Shown one piece after another: positions 50,659 to 60,547 of a stretch of DNA of 64,000 nt. Position 1 is the first letter of the stretch; each line of letters starts with the position of its first letter. The position numbers and the translations under genes are program-made. The stretch is taken from NCBI RefSeq assembly GCF_013131805.1, contig NZ_JABJRC010000003.1, forward strand, positions 1 through 64,000. Direction: 5' to 3'. The stretch comes from Kribbella sandramycini. Its GTDB lineage: Bacteria > Actinomycetota > Actinomycetes > Propionibacteriales > Kribbellaceae. Below the pieces are notes generated by a model. That model had not been told where the DNA came from. It was given only the letters and a program-made list of their open reading frames with translations, and did no database searches.

Positions 50659-53600
50659 GTGTCCTCCGAACAAACGAAGGTGATTCCCGCCTGGCAGCAG
50701 CGTGCGGCCGTCTGGGTCGGCCGGGTCGTGGTGCTCGCGGCGGTCTGGTCCTTTGTTGCGATTCCGTTGCATCTGGCCGCGCCGACGTTCGTGAAACGGA
50801 TCGACCAGGGTTTCGACTTCTTCGGGATCCCGGCCGGGCACACGTTCTTCCCGGCGGTCTACCTGGCCGTCGTCGGCAGCGCGCTGCTGCGCGGGAAACG
50901 CGCCGCGCTGCTGTGGGTGCTGTGGGTCTTCGAAGGGCTCTGGCTGCTCGGCCTGATCGCGTTCGTCGCGTTCAGCAGCGTGCAGCTGAGCAACCCGGAG
51001 TCCGCGCTGGTCGACGACCTGGACCGGATCACGGTCAAGGATCTCGAGTTCGGCATCCTGCAGGTCGTCGTGGTGACCGCGCTGATCGTGCTGCTGTGGA
51101 AGATCCGCGGCGCGTTCCCGGCCCGGCTCGCCCTGGGCAGCCGGCGGCTCGCGATCGGCACGCTGGTCAGCGGCATGCTGCTCTCGGTTGCCGTCAGCAT
51201 CACGCTCACGCAGATCTTCCCGAAGACGCTGACCGGCCAGCGGCAGAAGATCGGCTGGGCGGTCGGCGCCGCGTTCGGGCAGCCGCACAACAAGATGGAC
51301 GGGCACGGCGGACACGCCTGGGTCGGCCTGATCGTGAGCGCGATCTCGGCCGCCTCGCTGATCATCGCGTTCGCGATCTTCCTCCGGTCGGCGCGCCGGG
51401 TCCGCTATCTGACCCAGTCCGAGGAGCTCGGCGTGCGCCGGTTGCTGCTGGAGCACGGCGAGCGTGACTCGCTCGGCTACTTCGCGACCCGGCGCGACAA
51501 AGCGGTCATCTTCAGCAAGGAGCAGGACGCCGCGATCGCCTACCGGGTGGTCAACGGCGTCAGCCTGGCCAGCGGTGATCCCTTGGGCGATCCGGCCGCC
51601 TGGCCCGGTGCGATCGAGGCATGGCTGGCCGAAACCCGGACGTACGGCTGGTCGCCAGCCGTCCTGTCGGCCAGCGAGGAGGCGGCGCGCGCGTACGTCG
51701 ACGCCGGCCTGCGGGCGCTGGCGATGGGCGACGAGGCGATCATCGACGTCGCGGACTTCAGCCTTGAGGGCCGGACGATGCGCCCGGTTCGGCAGGCCGT
51801 CACCCGGGCGCAGCGCGCGGGTTATCGCGCCGAGGTGGTGCGGCACGGCGATCTCGCGCCGGCCGAGCTGGCGAAGTACGTCGACCTGGCGGAGAAATGG
51901 CGCGGCGCGCAGACCGAGCGCGGTTTCTCGATGGCGCTCGGCCGGCTCGGCGATCCGGCCGACGGCCGCTGCGTGATGGTGATTGCCCGGGACAACGACG
52001 GCGAGGTCCGCGGCCTGCTGTCGTTCGCGCCGTGGGGTCTGCGCGGCGTCTCGCTCGATCTGATGCGCCGCGACCCGGAGTCCGTGAACGGTCTGATGGA
52101 GTTCATGGTCGCGTCGCTGGTCGAGGCCTGCGGCGACCTCGGCGTGCACCGGATCTCGCTGAACTTCGCCATGTTCCGGGAGATCTTCAGCGACGCCGAG
52201 CGGGTCGGCGCCGGGCCGGTGCTGCGGCTGACGAACGCGCTGCTGACCGCGGCGTCCCGGTTCTGGCAGCTGGAGAGCCTGTACCAGTCGAACGAGAAGT
52301 ACTTGCCGCGCTGGTCGCCGCGGCTGATGTGTTACTCCCGCGGGGCATCGCTGGCGCAGGTGGTGCTGGCCGCCGGCACGGCGGAGGGCTTCCTGCCCGC
52401 GCCCCGGCCGTGGACACGCGTCGACAGCGCCGAGCGCGATCCGCACGGGATGCACGTGATCCACGCGAGCGACGGTGCGACGTTCGCGGCCGCCGTCCAC
52501 GCGCAGGAGGACGAGCTGCTGCGGCCGGCGCTGCCGGAGCGCAGTCTCACCGAGCAGGAGCGGATCCGCCGGACCAAGCTGGTCGAGCTCGTTGCCGCTG
52601 GCATCGATCCGTACCCGGTCTCGGTACCGCGGACCGAAACGCTGGAACGGGTCCGCGAGCTGCACCAGAACCTGCCCGCCGATCACCGCACCGGCCACAC
52701 GGTCTCTGTCACCGGTCGAGTCATGCGGATGCGCAGCCACGGCGGCCTGGCGTTCGCCCAACTGCAGGACGGGCTGGTCCAGCTGCAGGTGATGCTGACC
52801 GCCGAGGCCTGCAGCGAGACCGCGTTGAAGCACTGGCGGCATCTCGTCGATATCGGCGATCACGTCAGCATCACCGGTGAGGTCGTGACGAGTAGGCGCG
52901 GTGAGTTGTCGATCGCCGCAACCGAGTGGGCCATGGCGGCCAAGTGCCTGCACCCGTTGCCGGACAAGCGCAAGGGTTTCACCGACCCCGAGTCCCGGGT
53001 CCGGCAGCGGCACCTCGACCTCGTGATGAACCCCGACTCCTTGCGGATGATGCGGCACCGCAGCGCCGCCGTCCGGGCCATGCGCAACGGTTTCGAGAGC
53101 CGCGGCTTCATCGAGGTCGAGACTCCGATGCTGCAGGCCGTGCACGGCGGCGCGAACGCGCGACCGTTCCAGACCCATATCAACGCCTACGACACCGACC
53201 TGTTCCTGCGGATCGCGCCCGAGCTGTTCCTGAAGCGGCTGAGCGTCGGCGGACTGGGAAAGATCTTCGAGCTGAACCGCAACTTCCGCAACGAGGGCGC
53301 CGACGCGACCCACAACCCGGAGTTCACCTCGGTCGAGGCCTACCAGCCGTACGCCGACTATCACGTGATGCGCGAGCTGACCCGGGAGCTGCTGATCGAG
53401 GCCGCGACCGCCGTCTTCGGCAAGCCGGTCGTGCAGCGGCCGGACGGCGAGATCGACATCTCCGGTGACTGGCCGGTGGTGACCGTGCACGACGCGGTCG
53501 CGCGGGCGGCCGGCGTACCGGTCGATCCCGACACGTCGACCGAGGCGCTGCGCGAGCTGTGCGCGAAACACGGCGTCCACACCCGGATGGACATGTCCGC

Positions 53601-54018
53601 CGGTGAGCTGGTGCTGGAGCTGTACGACGAGCTGGTCGAGCCGCACACCACGTTGCCGACGTTCTACACCGACTTCCCGCTGGAGACGTCGCCGCTGACC
53701 CGGACGCACCGCACCGAGCCGCGCCTGGCCGAGCGTTGGGACCTGGTCGCGTTCGGCGCCGAGATCGGTACGGCGTACTCCGAGCTCGTCGACCCGGTCG
53801 AGCAGCGGCGCCGCCTCACCGAGCAGTCGCTGAAGGCCGCGGCCGGCGACCCGGAGGCGATGTCACTCGACGAGGACTTCCTCAGCGCGCTCGAGTACGC
53901 GATGCCGCCGACCGGCGGTCTCGGCATCGGCGTCGACCGGGTGATGATGATGCTGACCGGCCAGAACATCCGGTCCACGCTGGCGTTCCCGTTCGTCCGC
54001 CCGGCCCCGCGGAGCTGA
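50659..54018 (+). CDS. lysX: Bifunctional lysyl-phosphatidylglycerol synthase / lysyl-tRNA synthetase
   Basis: GTG 50659 gives 1119 residues. The N-terminus has about six membrane segments (about 10-240). An MprF-like DUF2156 lysyl transferase domain follows (about 270-570: VNGVSLASGDPLGDP, RRDPESVNGLMEFM). The C-terminal class II LysRS includes an OB fold (about 680-770) and motifs 2 and 3 (FELNRNFRNEGADATHNPEFTSVE; GLGIGVDRVMMMLTG). It charges tRNA with lysine and transfers lysine to phosphatidylglycerol, lowering surface charge and giving resistance to cationic peptides. Upstream in-frame sequence to about 50506 is antisense to the DUF998 gene. Confidence 0.94.
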   Translation: MSSEQTKVIPAWQQRAAVWVGRVVVLAAVWSFVAIPLHLAAPTFVKRIDQGFDFFGIPAGHTFFPAVYLAVVGSALLRGKRAALLWVLWVFEGLWLLGLIAFVAFSSVQLSNPESALVDDLDRITVKDLEFGILQVVVVTALIVLLWKIRGAFPARLALGSRRLAIGTLVSGMLLSVAVSITLTQIFPKTLTGQRQKIGWAVGAAFGQPHNKMDGHGGHAWVGLIVSAISAASLIIAFAIFLRSARRVRYLTQSEELGVRRLLLEHGERDSLGYFATRRDKAVIFSKEQDAAIAYRVVNGVSLASGDPLGDPAAWPGAIEAWLAETRTYGWSPAVLSASEEAARAYVDAGLRALAMGDEAIIDVADFSLEGRTMRPVRQAVTRAQRAGYRAEVVRHGDLAPAELAKYVDLAEKWRGAQTERGFSMALGRLGDPADGRCVMVIARDNDGEVRGLLSFAPWGLRGVSLDLMRRDPESVNGLMEFMVASLVEACGDLGVHRISLNFAMFREIFSDAERVGAGPVLRLTNALLTAASRFWQLESLYQSNEKYLPRWSPRLMCYSRGASLAQVVLAAGTAEGFLPAPRPWTRVDSAERDPHGMHVIHASDGATFAAAVHAQEDELLRPALPERSLTEQERIRRTKLVELVAAGIDPYPVSVPRTETLERVRELHQNLPADHRTGHTVSVTGRVMRMRSHGGLAFAQLQDGLVQLQVMLTAEACSETALKHWRHLVDIGDHVSITGEVVTSRRGELSIAATEWAMAAKCLHPLPDKRKGFTDPESRVRQRHLDLVMNPDSLRMMRHRSAAVRAMRNGFESRGFIEVETPMLQAVHGGANARPFQTHINAYDTDLFLRIAPELFLKRLSVGGLGKIFELNRNFRNEGADATHNPEFTSVEAYQPYADYHVMRELTRELLIEAATAVFGKPVVQRPDGEIDISGDWPVVTVHDAVARAAGVPVDPDTSTEALRELCAKHGVHTRMDMSAGELVLELYDELVEPHTTLPTFYTDFPLETSPLTRTHRTEPRLAERWDLVAFGAEIGTAYSELVDPVEQRRRLTEQSLKAAAGDPEAMSLDEDFLSALEYAMPPTGGLGIGVDRVMMMLTGQNIRSTLAFPFVRPAPRS

Positions 54019-54094
54019 TTCTTAACGTAGAGCTGGTTCATTTCTCGGTGGCTCCGCCCGTACCTTTGGAGGGCGCGGGGTTGGGGCTACTGGG

Positions 54095-55009
54095 GTGGGT
54101 GGATCGGTGCGGCTCGGGGTGGTTGCGGTGTTGCTGTGCGTGCTCATTGGGTGCACGCCGGCTCCGGTTGCGGGCGGGCGTGAGCCGACGCCTACGCAGG
54201 GTACGGCGAGTGCGGTGTCGGCACCGGCACGCGGACCGCTGGACCAGGCGGCGTACCAGGCCGAGCTGGCGAAGGTCGAGAAGGGCCTCGGCGGGAACCT
54301 GCGCGCGCTGGCCCGGGCGCAGACGGCCGAGGGGCTGGCCGAGGCGATGCGCGATCTGTCGACCGCGCTGAACAAGGCGTCGGCGCAGCTGGCCGCGATC
54401 ACGGTCGCGGCGCGACTGAGCGGCGTCCATCAGCTGTTGCAGGATCGGATCGGGGTCGCGGCGTACCGGTTGGCGGATTCGGAGCAGGCCGAGCTGGATG
54501 CGCGGTGTGGTGGCGGCGCGTACACGTCGAAGAAGGTGCAGCGGCAGTTGCGGGTCGACCTGCAGCCGGCGTTCGCCGCGTTGACTCAGCGCGAGCTGGT
54601 GTTCGGCGGTAGCCTGCCGAACCCGGGGAAGGCGCCGGAGGCCGAACGGCCGGCGAACGGCGAGACCGTCGTCCGGCGGGGCGAGGCCGGGATCGGGCGG
54701 CTGGAGATCACCAACGGGACGTCGAAGGATGTGGCGATCTCGGTCGTCCCGGATGGGAAACCGCCGCGGGAGCCGCACGTGATGACCTACATCCGGGCGG
54801 GGAAGGCGGCCGCGATCACGCGGATCGGCGGGCCTTACCACCTGTATTACAAGAGCGGCGCGGAGTGGAGCTCGGAGCGGCGGCAGTTCGCGACCGGGTG
54901 CTCGTTCCAGAAGTTCGAGCAGGCCTTCGGGGCGGACAAGTCGTGGAAGATCGACCTGCAGCGCACGGTGTCGGGTAATGCGCCGACCAAGTCGGTGGAG
55001 GCTTATTAG
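54095..55009 (+). CDS. Putative lipoprotein of unknown function
   Basis: GTG 54095 gives 304 residues with a lipoprotein signal peptide (lipobox LIGC near residue 20), a Pro/Thr-rich linker, a helical region (about 50-130) and a C-terminal beta-rich part (about 190-290) with GETVVRRGEAGIGRLEITNGTSKDVAISVVPDGKPPREP. No named domain is recognised. It lies between lysX and a hydrolase gene, with 76 bp to lysX. Confidence 0.75.
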   Translation: MGGSVRLGVVAVLLCVLIGCTPAPVAGGREPTPTQGTASAVSAPARGPLDQAAYQAELAKVEKGLGGNLRALARAQTAEGLAEAMRDLSTALNKASAQLAAITVAARLSGVHQLLQDRIGVAAYRLADSEQAELDARCGGGAYTSKKVQRQLRVDLQPAFAALTQRELVFGGSLPNPGKAPEAERPANGETVVRRGEAGIGRLEITNGTSKDVAISVVPDGKPPREPHVMTYIRAGKAAAITRIGGPYHLYYKSGAEWSSERRQFATGCSFQKFEQAFGADKSWKIDLQRTVSGNAPTKSVEAY

Positions 55010-55070
55010 GGTTATGTGACATCGGCCATGTCACGATGACAGAACGCCGTACCGCGGTCACGATGAGGTC

Positions 55071-55898
55071 ATGAGCGCAACCGCGACGGTCACCGTGGCC
55101 GGGGTTCCTGGAGTCGAGGTCGCCTACCACCGCCAGGGTGCCGGCGAGCCGCTGGTGTTGCTGCACGGCATCGGCCACCACTGGCAGGCCTACGACCCGG
55201 TCCTCGACGAGCTGGCCGAGCATCACGACGTGATCGCGCTCGACTTCCCCGGGTTCGGCGCGTCGCCCGACATCCCGGACGGCGTCCCCGACGAGCTCGA
55301 CAGCCTCGCCTACACCGTCGACGCGCTCTGCAAGGCCCTCGACGTCGATCGCCCACACGTCGTCGGCAACTCACTCGGCGGCCTGGTCGCGCTCCGCCTC
55401 GGCCAGCTCGAACTGGTCCGCACGGTCACCGCGCTCTCCCCGGCCGGCTTCTGGTCACCCCGCGAGAACCGCTGGGCCCTCGGCCTGCTCACCAACCTGC
55501 GCCGCGTCGCCCGCCGTACCCCCGAACCGACCGTCCGCCGGCTCTCCCGCACCCCCGCCGGCCGCCGCGTCCTCACCGGCACCATCTACCACCGCCCGGC
55601 CCGCCGCGCCCCCGAAGCCGTCGTCGCCGAATCCCGCGCCCTCCGCGACGCCCCCGCCTTCGACCGCGTCGCCGCCCACGCCCGCCGCGGCGCCACCTTC
55701 GAAGGTGACGTCCCCGCCGTCCCCGTCACCATCGCCTGGGGCACCCACGACCGCATCCTCCTCCCCGTCCAAGCCGCCCGAGCCCACCTCCAACTCCCCC
55801 AGGCCCGCTCCGTCCCCCTCCTCAACTGCGGCCACGTCCCCATGAACGACGACCCACCCCTCATCACCCGAACCATCCTGCAAACGACGAAGGGCTGA
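55071..55898 (+). CDS. Alpha/beta-fold hydrolase
   Basis: The 275-residue protein has the classic fold: HGIGHHWQAYDPVL oxyanion region (about 32), nucleophile elbow GNSLGG (Ser near 98), Asp in WGTHDRI (near 230) and His in CGHVPMNDDP (near 257). There is no signal peptide. The substrate is unknown; esterase or epoxide-hydrolase-like activity is possible. It is convergent with vapC, with 4 bp between the genes. Confidence 0.88.
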   Translation: MSATATVTVAGVPGVEVAYHRQGAGEPLVLLHGIGHHWQAYDPVLDELAEHHDVIALDFPGFGASPDIPDGVPDELDSLAYTVDALCKALDVDRPHVVGNSLGGLVALRLGQLELVRTVTALSPAGFWSPRENRWALGLLTNLRRVARRTPEPTVRRLSRTPAGRRVLTGTIYHRPARRAPEAVVAESRALRDAPAFDRVAAHARRGATFEGDVPAVPVTIAWGTHDRILLPVQAARAHLQLPQARSVPLLNCGHVPMNDDPPLITRTILQTTKG

Positions 55899-55902
55899 GG
55901 AA

Positions 55903-56337
55903 TCACAGGTCGTCGGGCAACAGCCGGAACGCTTTGTGCGGAGTGAGCGGCTGCACGGCCCGGAAGTCGCGCCGATCGAGCGTCAGCACGGCGTCCGTCC
56001 GATAGTCCGCCGCGAGACAGACACTCACGGCATCGGCCAGGTCCAGATCCAGGTCGGCGTACCGGCGGATGACGCTCAACGCCGTACCGAACGTCTCGGC
56101 GCCGACGTCAGGGATCTGAAACCTGAGCTTCGCGACCTGGTCGTGCAACAGGTCGAGAATCGTCGCCCGAGCGCGGCTCCCCAGTCTGACCCGGGCGAGA
56201 TGATCGACCTCCGCCAGCACCAACGGCGACAGGACAACCGTCCCGGCCTCTTGCAGGAGCCGCCGGCAGTCTGCGCTCTCCGGGGCGTTGCGGTCGAACG
56301 CGGCGATGATTCCGGAGGTGTCGGCGATCAGGATCAT
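55903..56337 (-). CDS. vapC: Type II toxin, PIN domain ribonuclease
   Basis: The 144-residue protein is a PIN domain with the acidic residues Asp6 (LIADTSGII), Glu43 (LAEVDHL) and Asp98/Asp100-Asp103 (LDLDLADAV). It would cut RNA, usually tRNA, when released from its antitoxin. Its ATG shares a base with the stop of the antitoxin gene, the usual antitoxin-first arrangement. Confidence 0.9.
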   Translation of the reverse strand: MILIADTSGIIAAFDRNAPESADCRRLLQEAGTVVLSPLVLAEVDHLARVRLGSRARATILDLLHDQVAKLRFQIPDVGAETFGTALSVIRRYADLDLDLADAVSVCLAADYRTDAVLTLDRRDFRAVQPLTPHKAFRLLPDDL

Positions 56338-56570
56338 CAGGCAGAACGCCGAGCGACCTCGGCCCGGACCTCGGCCTTCGTCACCGGCTCACCGCTGCCG
56401 TCAAAGGTCGGCCAATCGAGCGGCTCGTCCCAGACCCGGTTGGCCATCGCGGCCAGATGGATCCCCTCGCGGATGATCTCCGCCTCGGGAATGCCCCGTC
56501 GGCGCGCGGCCTCCTTGATCAACGCCAGATCCTCAGGATCGGCGTAGACGTTGGTCCGCTTCATTGACAT
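56337..56570 (-). CDS. vapB: Antitoxin, ribbon-helix-helix protein
   Basis: The 77-residue protein has an N-terminal ribbon-helix-helix (KRTNVYADPEDLALIKEAARRRGIPEAEIIREGI) and a C-terminal tail that would wrap the toxin. It starts at ATG 56570 (or 56564). Two ACATGTAC words overlap and precede the start codon and are probably its autoregulatory operator. Confidence 0.88.
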   Translation of the reverse strand: MSMKRTNVYADPEDLALIKEAARRRGIPEAEIIREGIHLAAMANRVWDEPLDWPTFDGSGEPVTKAEVRAEVARRSA

Positions 56571-56592
56571 GTACCAACGCTAACACATGTAC
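56567..56592. promoter_or_regulatory. vapBC operator candidate
   Basis: ACATGTAC occurs at 56567-56574 and again at 56585-56592, 18 bp apart, so on the same DNA face within about two turns. The first copy overlaps the vapB start codon. Ribbon-helix-helix antitoxins bind such paired short palindromes. Confidence 0.5.
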
Positions 56593-56599
56593 TGCACGG

Positions 56600-57973
<1,374 letters not shown>

Positions 57974-58039
57974 CCGTGTGGAGGTCCCTTCCGGTCGTCG
58001 TTGACCGAGTGGTGTCCTCCCCACTCTGTTGGACCGATG

Positions 58040-58308
58040 TCCTCCAGAGGTGCCTCGCCCGTACGGTGAAGGTGCCTGAGAGATTCTTGGGGAGAGTTGC
58101 TCCTACGGCGCCCGGGTCCGAGGGCGTCTCTCCCAATTCCACGCCGTAGCGAGCATGTGCTCGGTGCGGTGCATCGGTGTGCGGGGGCGGAGGGTTCGAT
58201 GCGGAGCATCGTGCCCTTCGCACCCGTGCGGCGAGGTGCCGTGCCGAGTGCAGCGCAGTAGGCGTGGGATTGGGAGAGACGCCCTTTGCCCGGGTCTCTC
58301 CCGCACGG
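58040..58308 (-). promoter_or_regulatory. Glycine riboswitch of sdaA, interrupted by a MITE
   Basis: Read on the minus strand, GUGCGGGAGAGACCCGGGC (from about 58306) is the 5' part. After a MITE (58121-58285) come GCGCCGUAGGAGCAACUCUCC and UCUCAGGCACC, then ACGGGCGAGGCACC, the 3' conserved blocks of the single glycine aptamer used in actinobacteria. The consensus GCCGAAGG is GCCGUAGG here. CCCGGG on each side of the insertion can still pair, so the MITE sits in the loop of the variable hairpin. The aptamer may still fold with the MITE as an extension of that arm. Confidence 0.8.
58121..58285. mobile_element. MITE, copy 2 (165 bp), inside the glycine riboswitch
   Basis: This element has the same ends (AGGGCGTCTCTCCCAATTCC and its near-inverse) and the same interior layout as the copy at 38328-38493, with scattered differences. 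No target duplication is obvious. Its long inverted ends can form a stable arm in RNA. No transposase lies in the window. Confidence 0.85.
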
Positions 58309-58310
58309 GT

Positions 58311-58658
58311 TCATGCGGCTGTTGAATTAGCTTCCGCACGCGACGGTACGGCGGCCTCCCGGCTGCCGTCAATCCGGCCGGTCCGCGCGGCCCAGATCTC
58401 GAAGAACCAGGTGAACAGCGGCGGAACACTCGCGGCCAGCGCGACCAGCGTGACCGGCCACGACCAGCGCAACGGGCCGCGGACGAGCAGCACCGTCAGC
58501 ACGTAGACGACGAAGATGCCGCCGTGGATCGGGCCAAAGATCTTGACCCCGAGCTCGTTGTCGGACAGCACGTACTTGAACAGCATGCCGATCAGCAGGC
58601 CTGTCCAGGAGACCGCCTCGGCGATCGCCACCACCCGGAACCACCGTGAGTGTGTCAT
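58311..58658 (-). CDS. DUF3817 membrane protein
   Basis: ATG 58658 gives 115 residues with three hydrophobic segments. FRVVAIAEAVSWTGLLIGMLFKYV at the start and IFGPIHGGIFVVYVL in the middle are typical of DUF3817 proteins, which are widespread in actinobacteria and of unknown function. Its 3' end lies next to the riboswitch start on the same strand. The much longer open frame upstream is antisense to the secreted peptidase gene. Confidence 0.85.
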   Translation of the reverse strand: MTHSRWFRVVAIAEAVSWTGLLIGMLFKYVLSDNELGVKIFGPIHGGIFVVYVLTVLLVRGPLRWSWPVTLVALAASVPPLFTWFFEIWAARTGRIDGSREAAVPSRAEANSTAA

Positions 58659-58755
58659 CGCGCCCGACCCTAACAAGCCCCGCAAACGACGACCGGGGTG
58701 GTCCAGGGGCGTTCCCCGATGCCGACGAGCAAGCGATTGCCGAAGGATCGGGGGA

Positions 58756-60144
58756 ATGAAACCGAGAACATTGGCGTGGACTGTCGCCCTGACCGTCGCC
58801 GCCGCCAGCCTGACCGTCCTCCCGGCCTCGGCCGCCGTGCAGTGGCGGGACTGCGTCGCCGAGGGCAACGACGACCCAGCGGTCGTCCAGGGTTCCGAAT
58901 GCGCGACACTCCAGCTGCCCGTCGACTGGCGGAACCCGGACGGCCCGACGTTCGGGTTCGAGATCGCCCGCCGGACGGCGAAGCAGCAGCGCGTCGGCGT
59001 CCTCGTCTTCGGCCCCGGCGGCCCGGGCGACTCCGGCGTCGACCGGATCAAGACCGGGATCAGCCGGTTCAGCCCGCAACTGCAGGACCGCTTCGACATC
59101 GTCAGCTTCGACCCGCGCGGGATCGCCCGCAGCAACCCGGTGCGCTGCTCGGCCGAGCTGATGGCCAAGCTGCCGTCCCCGATCATCAAGAGCCCCGCGG
59201 AGTTCACTGCGGCGGTCGACTTCAACCGCCGCCTCGCCGACGACTGCCGCACGCACACCGGCCCGCTCTACGACCATGTCGACAGCTGGCAGACCGTCCG
59301 GGACGTCGACGCCATTCGCCGCGCCCTCGGCGAGCGCCAGATCTCCTTCCACGGCAGCTCGTACGGCACGCTGCTCGGCGCCCAGTACGCCGAGACCTAC
59401 CCGCGCAACGTCCGGGCGATGGTGCTGGAGAGCGTGCTCGACCACAGCCTGGCCGGGCCGCGCGAGTTCCTCGACGTCCAGGCCGCCGGCGTCCAGGACT
59501 CGTTCGACGAGTTCGTGAAGTGGTGCGATCGGACGACGTCGTGCGCGCTGCACGGCCAGGACGTCCGGGCCATCTGGGCCGATGCGCTGGCCCGGGCGGG
59601 CAACCAGTTCCAGCTCAGCTTCAGCACCTTCCGGATGCTCTACGGGCCGCAGTGGAACGCGCTCGCGGAGTCCCTGCAGAAGCTTGCCGTCAGCAAGCAA
59701 TCCGCCGCGCTGGCCGCGCACCCCTTCATCCCGTTCTGCCAGGACTGGAATCTGCGCATCACCAACTACCGTGACTACGCGAGCCTTCTCGACCGGTTGG
59801 CCCGCAAGAACCCCGACATGCCCTATCCGGGTCAGCTGATGGCCGTCTCGGTCTGCCTCGGCGCACCGAAGGCCAACAACCCCCAGCACCGCCTCGACGT
59901 CCGCAACCTGAAGACGCCGATCCTGCTGGCGAACGCGCTGCACGACCCGGCGACGGCGTACCCGATGGCCCGCAGCGTCGAGCGCCAGCTCGGCCGGCAC
60001 GGTGTGCTGCTCACCTACGAGGGCTGGGGACACGGCAGTTACAACAAGGGCGCCTGCATGCTGTCGACGGTCGACAGCTACCTCATCGACCGCTCGGTGC
60101 CGAAGCGCGGTACGTCGTGCCCCGCGATCCCGCCGACCGGCTGA
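58756..60144 (+). CDS. Secreted S33 family alpha/beta-hydrolase peptidase
   Basis: ATG 58756 (GGGGAA upstream) gives 462 residues. A signal peptide ends at SAAVQW (about residue 27). The catalytic fold carries GPGGPGDSG (oxyanion), FDPRGIARSNP, the nucleophile elbow GSSYGT (Ser near 198), Asp in NALHDPAT and His in GWGHGSYNKG. This is the pattern of actinobacterial tripeptidyl aminopeptidases such as Tap/SlpD. Paired Cys residues suggest disulfides. It would release short peptides outside the cell. Confidence 0.9.
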   Translation: MKPRTLAWTVALTVAAASLTVLPASAAVQWRDCVAEGNDDPAVVQGSECATLQLPVDWRNPDGPTFGFEIARRTAKQQRVGVLVFGPGGPGDSGVDRIKTGISRFSPQLQDRFDIVSFDPRGIARSNPVRCSAELMAKLPSPIIKSPAEFTAAVDFNRRLADDCRTHTGPLYDHVDSWQTVRDVDAIRRALGERQISFHGSSYGTLLGAQYAETYPRNVRAMVLESVLDHSLAGPREFLDVQAAGVQDSFDEFVKWCDRTTSCALHGQDVRAIWADALARAGNQFQLSFSTFRMLYGPQWNALAESLQKLAVSKQSAALAAHPFIPFCQDWNLRITNYRDYASLLDRLARKNPDMPYPGQLMAVSVCLGAPKANNPQHRLDVRNLKTPILLANALHDPATAYPMARSVERQLGRHGVLLTYEGWGHGSYNKGACMLSTVDSYLIDRSVPKRGTSCPAIPPTG

Positions 60145-60147
60145 GAC

Positions 60148-60375
60148 TCAGACCGCGACGCCGGTGATCTCGAGCACCCGGTGCAGGTGATCGCCGCGGC
60201 GAGCGCGCTTCGACAAGGCGCTCAGCTCGGTGCAGGCGGCGTCGAGCGCCTGGGCCTGCGTCCGGCAGCGATCGACGTACCAGAACGGATCGTCCGGCTG
60301 CGGATCATCCGCGTCGTCGATATCGGCGTACCAATGCGCCTGGCCGTAGTGGACGACTCGCACTCGCAGGTTCAT
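60148..60375 (-). CDS. Small hypothetical protein
   Basis: The 75-residue protein (ATG 60375) has an aromatic and acidic N-terminal half (VVHYGQAHWYADIDDADDPQPDDPFWYVDRC) and a basic helical C-terminal half. There is no signal peptide or membrane segment, and no domain is recognised. It is convergent with the secreted peptidase, with 3 bp between stops. GC skew at third positions fits coding DNA. Confidence 0.6.
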   Translation of the reverse strand: MNLRVRVVHYGQAHWYADIDDADDPQPDDPFWYVDRCRTQAQALDAACTELSALSKRARRGDHLHRVLEITGVAV

Positions 60376-60421
60376 GACTGCTCCCCCGTTGGATCTCCCC
60401 TGATCCTGAATCCGAATCCGG

Positions 60422-60459
60422 CCGGCGCGTGACCGCGGCCCCCCACTGTCACGCGCCGG
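60422..60459 (-). terminator. Terminator downstream of the Xaa-Pro aminopeptidase gene
   Basis: CCGGCGCGTGAC (60422-60433) pairs perfectly with GTCACGCGCCGG (60448-60459), a 12-bp stem with a 14-base loop, about 90 bases beyond the aminopeptidase stop on the minus strand. No U-run follows. The rest of the 172-bp gap shows nothing else, apart from an AT-rich stretch near 60510-60545. Confidence 0.65.
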
Positions 60460-60547
60460 GCCGAGTTCGACCCTCCCCGACGACTACATCGTGCGAGCAC
60501 CCACTTGTGTTACCGCAAGTGATTGCTAATTTTAAGTGATCGAATGA

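Noticed and set aside
49138..53709. Very long minus-strand open frame of over 1500 codons
   Set aside because: Only its last 242 codons look like a protein (the hydrolase). The rest is Arg/Gln/Asp-rich and antisense to lysX, an effect of high GC content.
56567..56592. Repeats near vapB as a small CRISPR or attachment site
   Set aside because: Only two short copies that overlap the start codon; an antitoxin operator explains them better.
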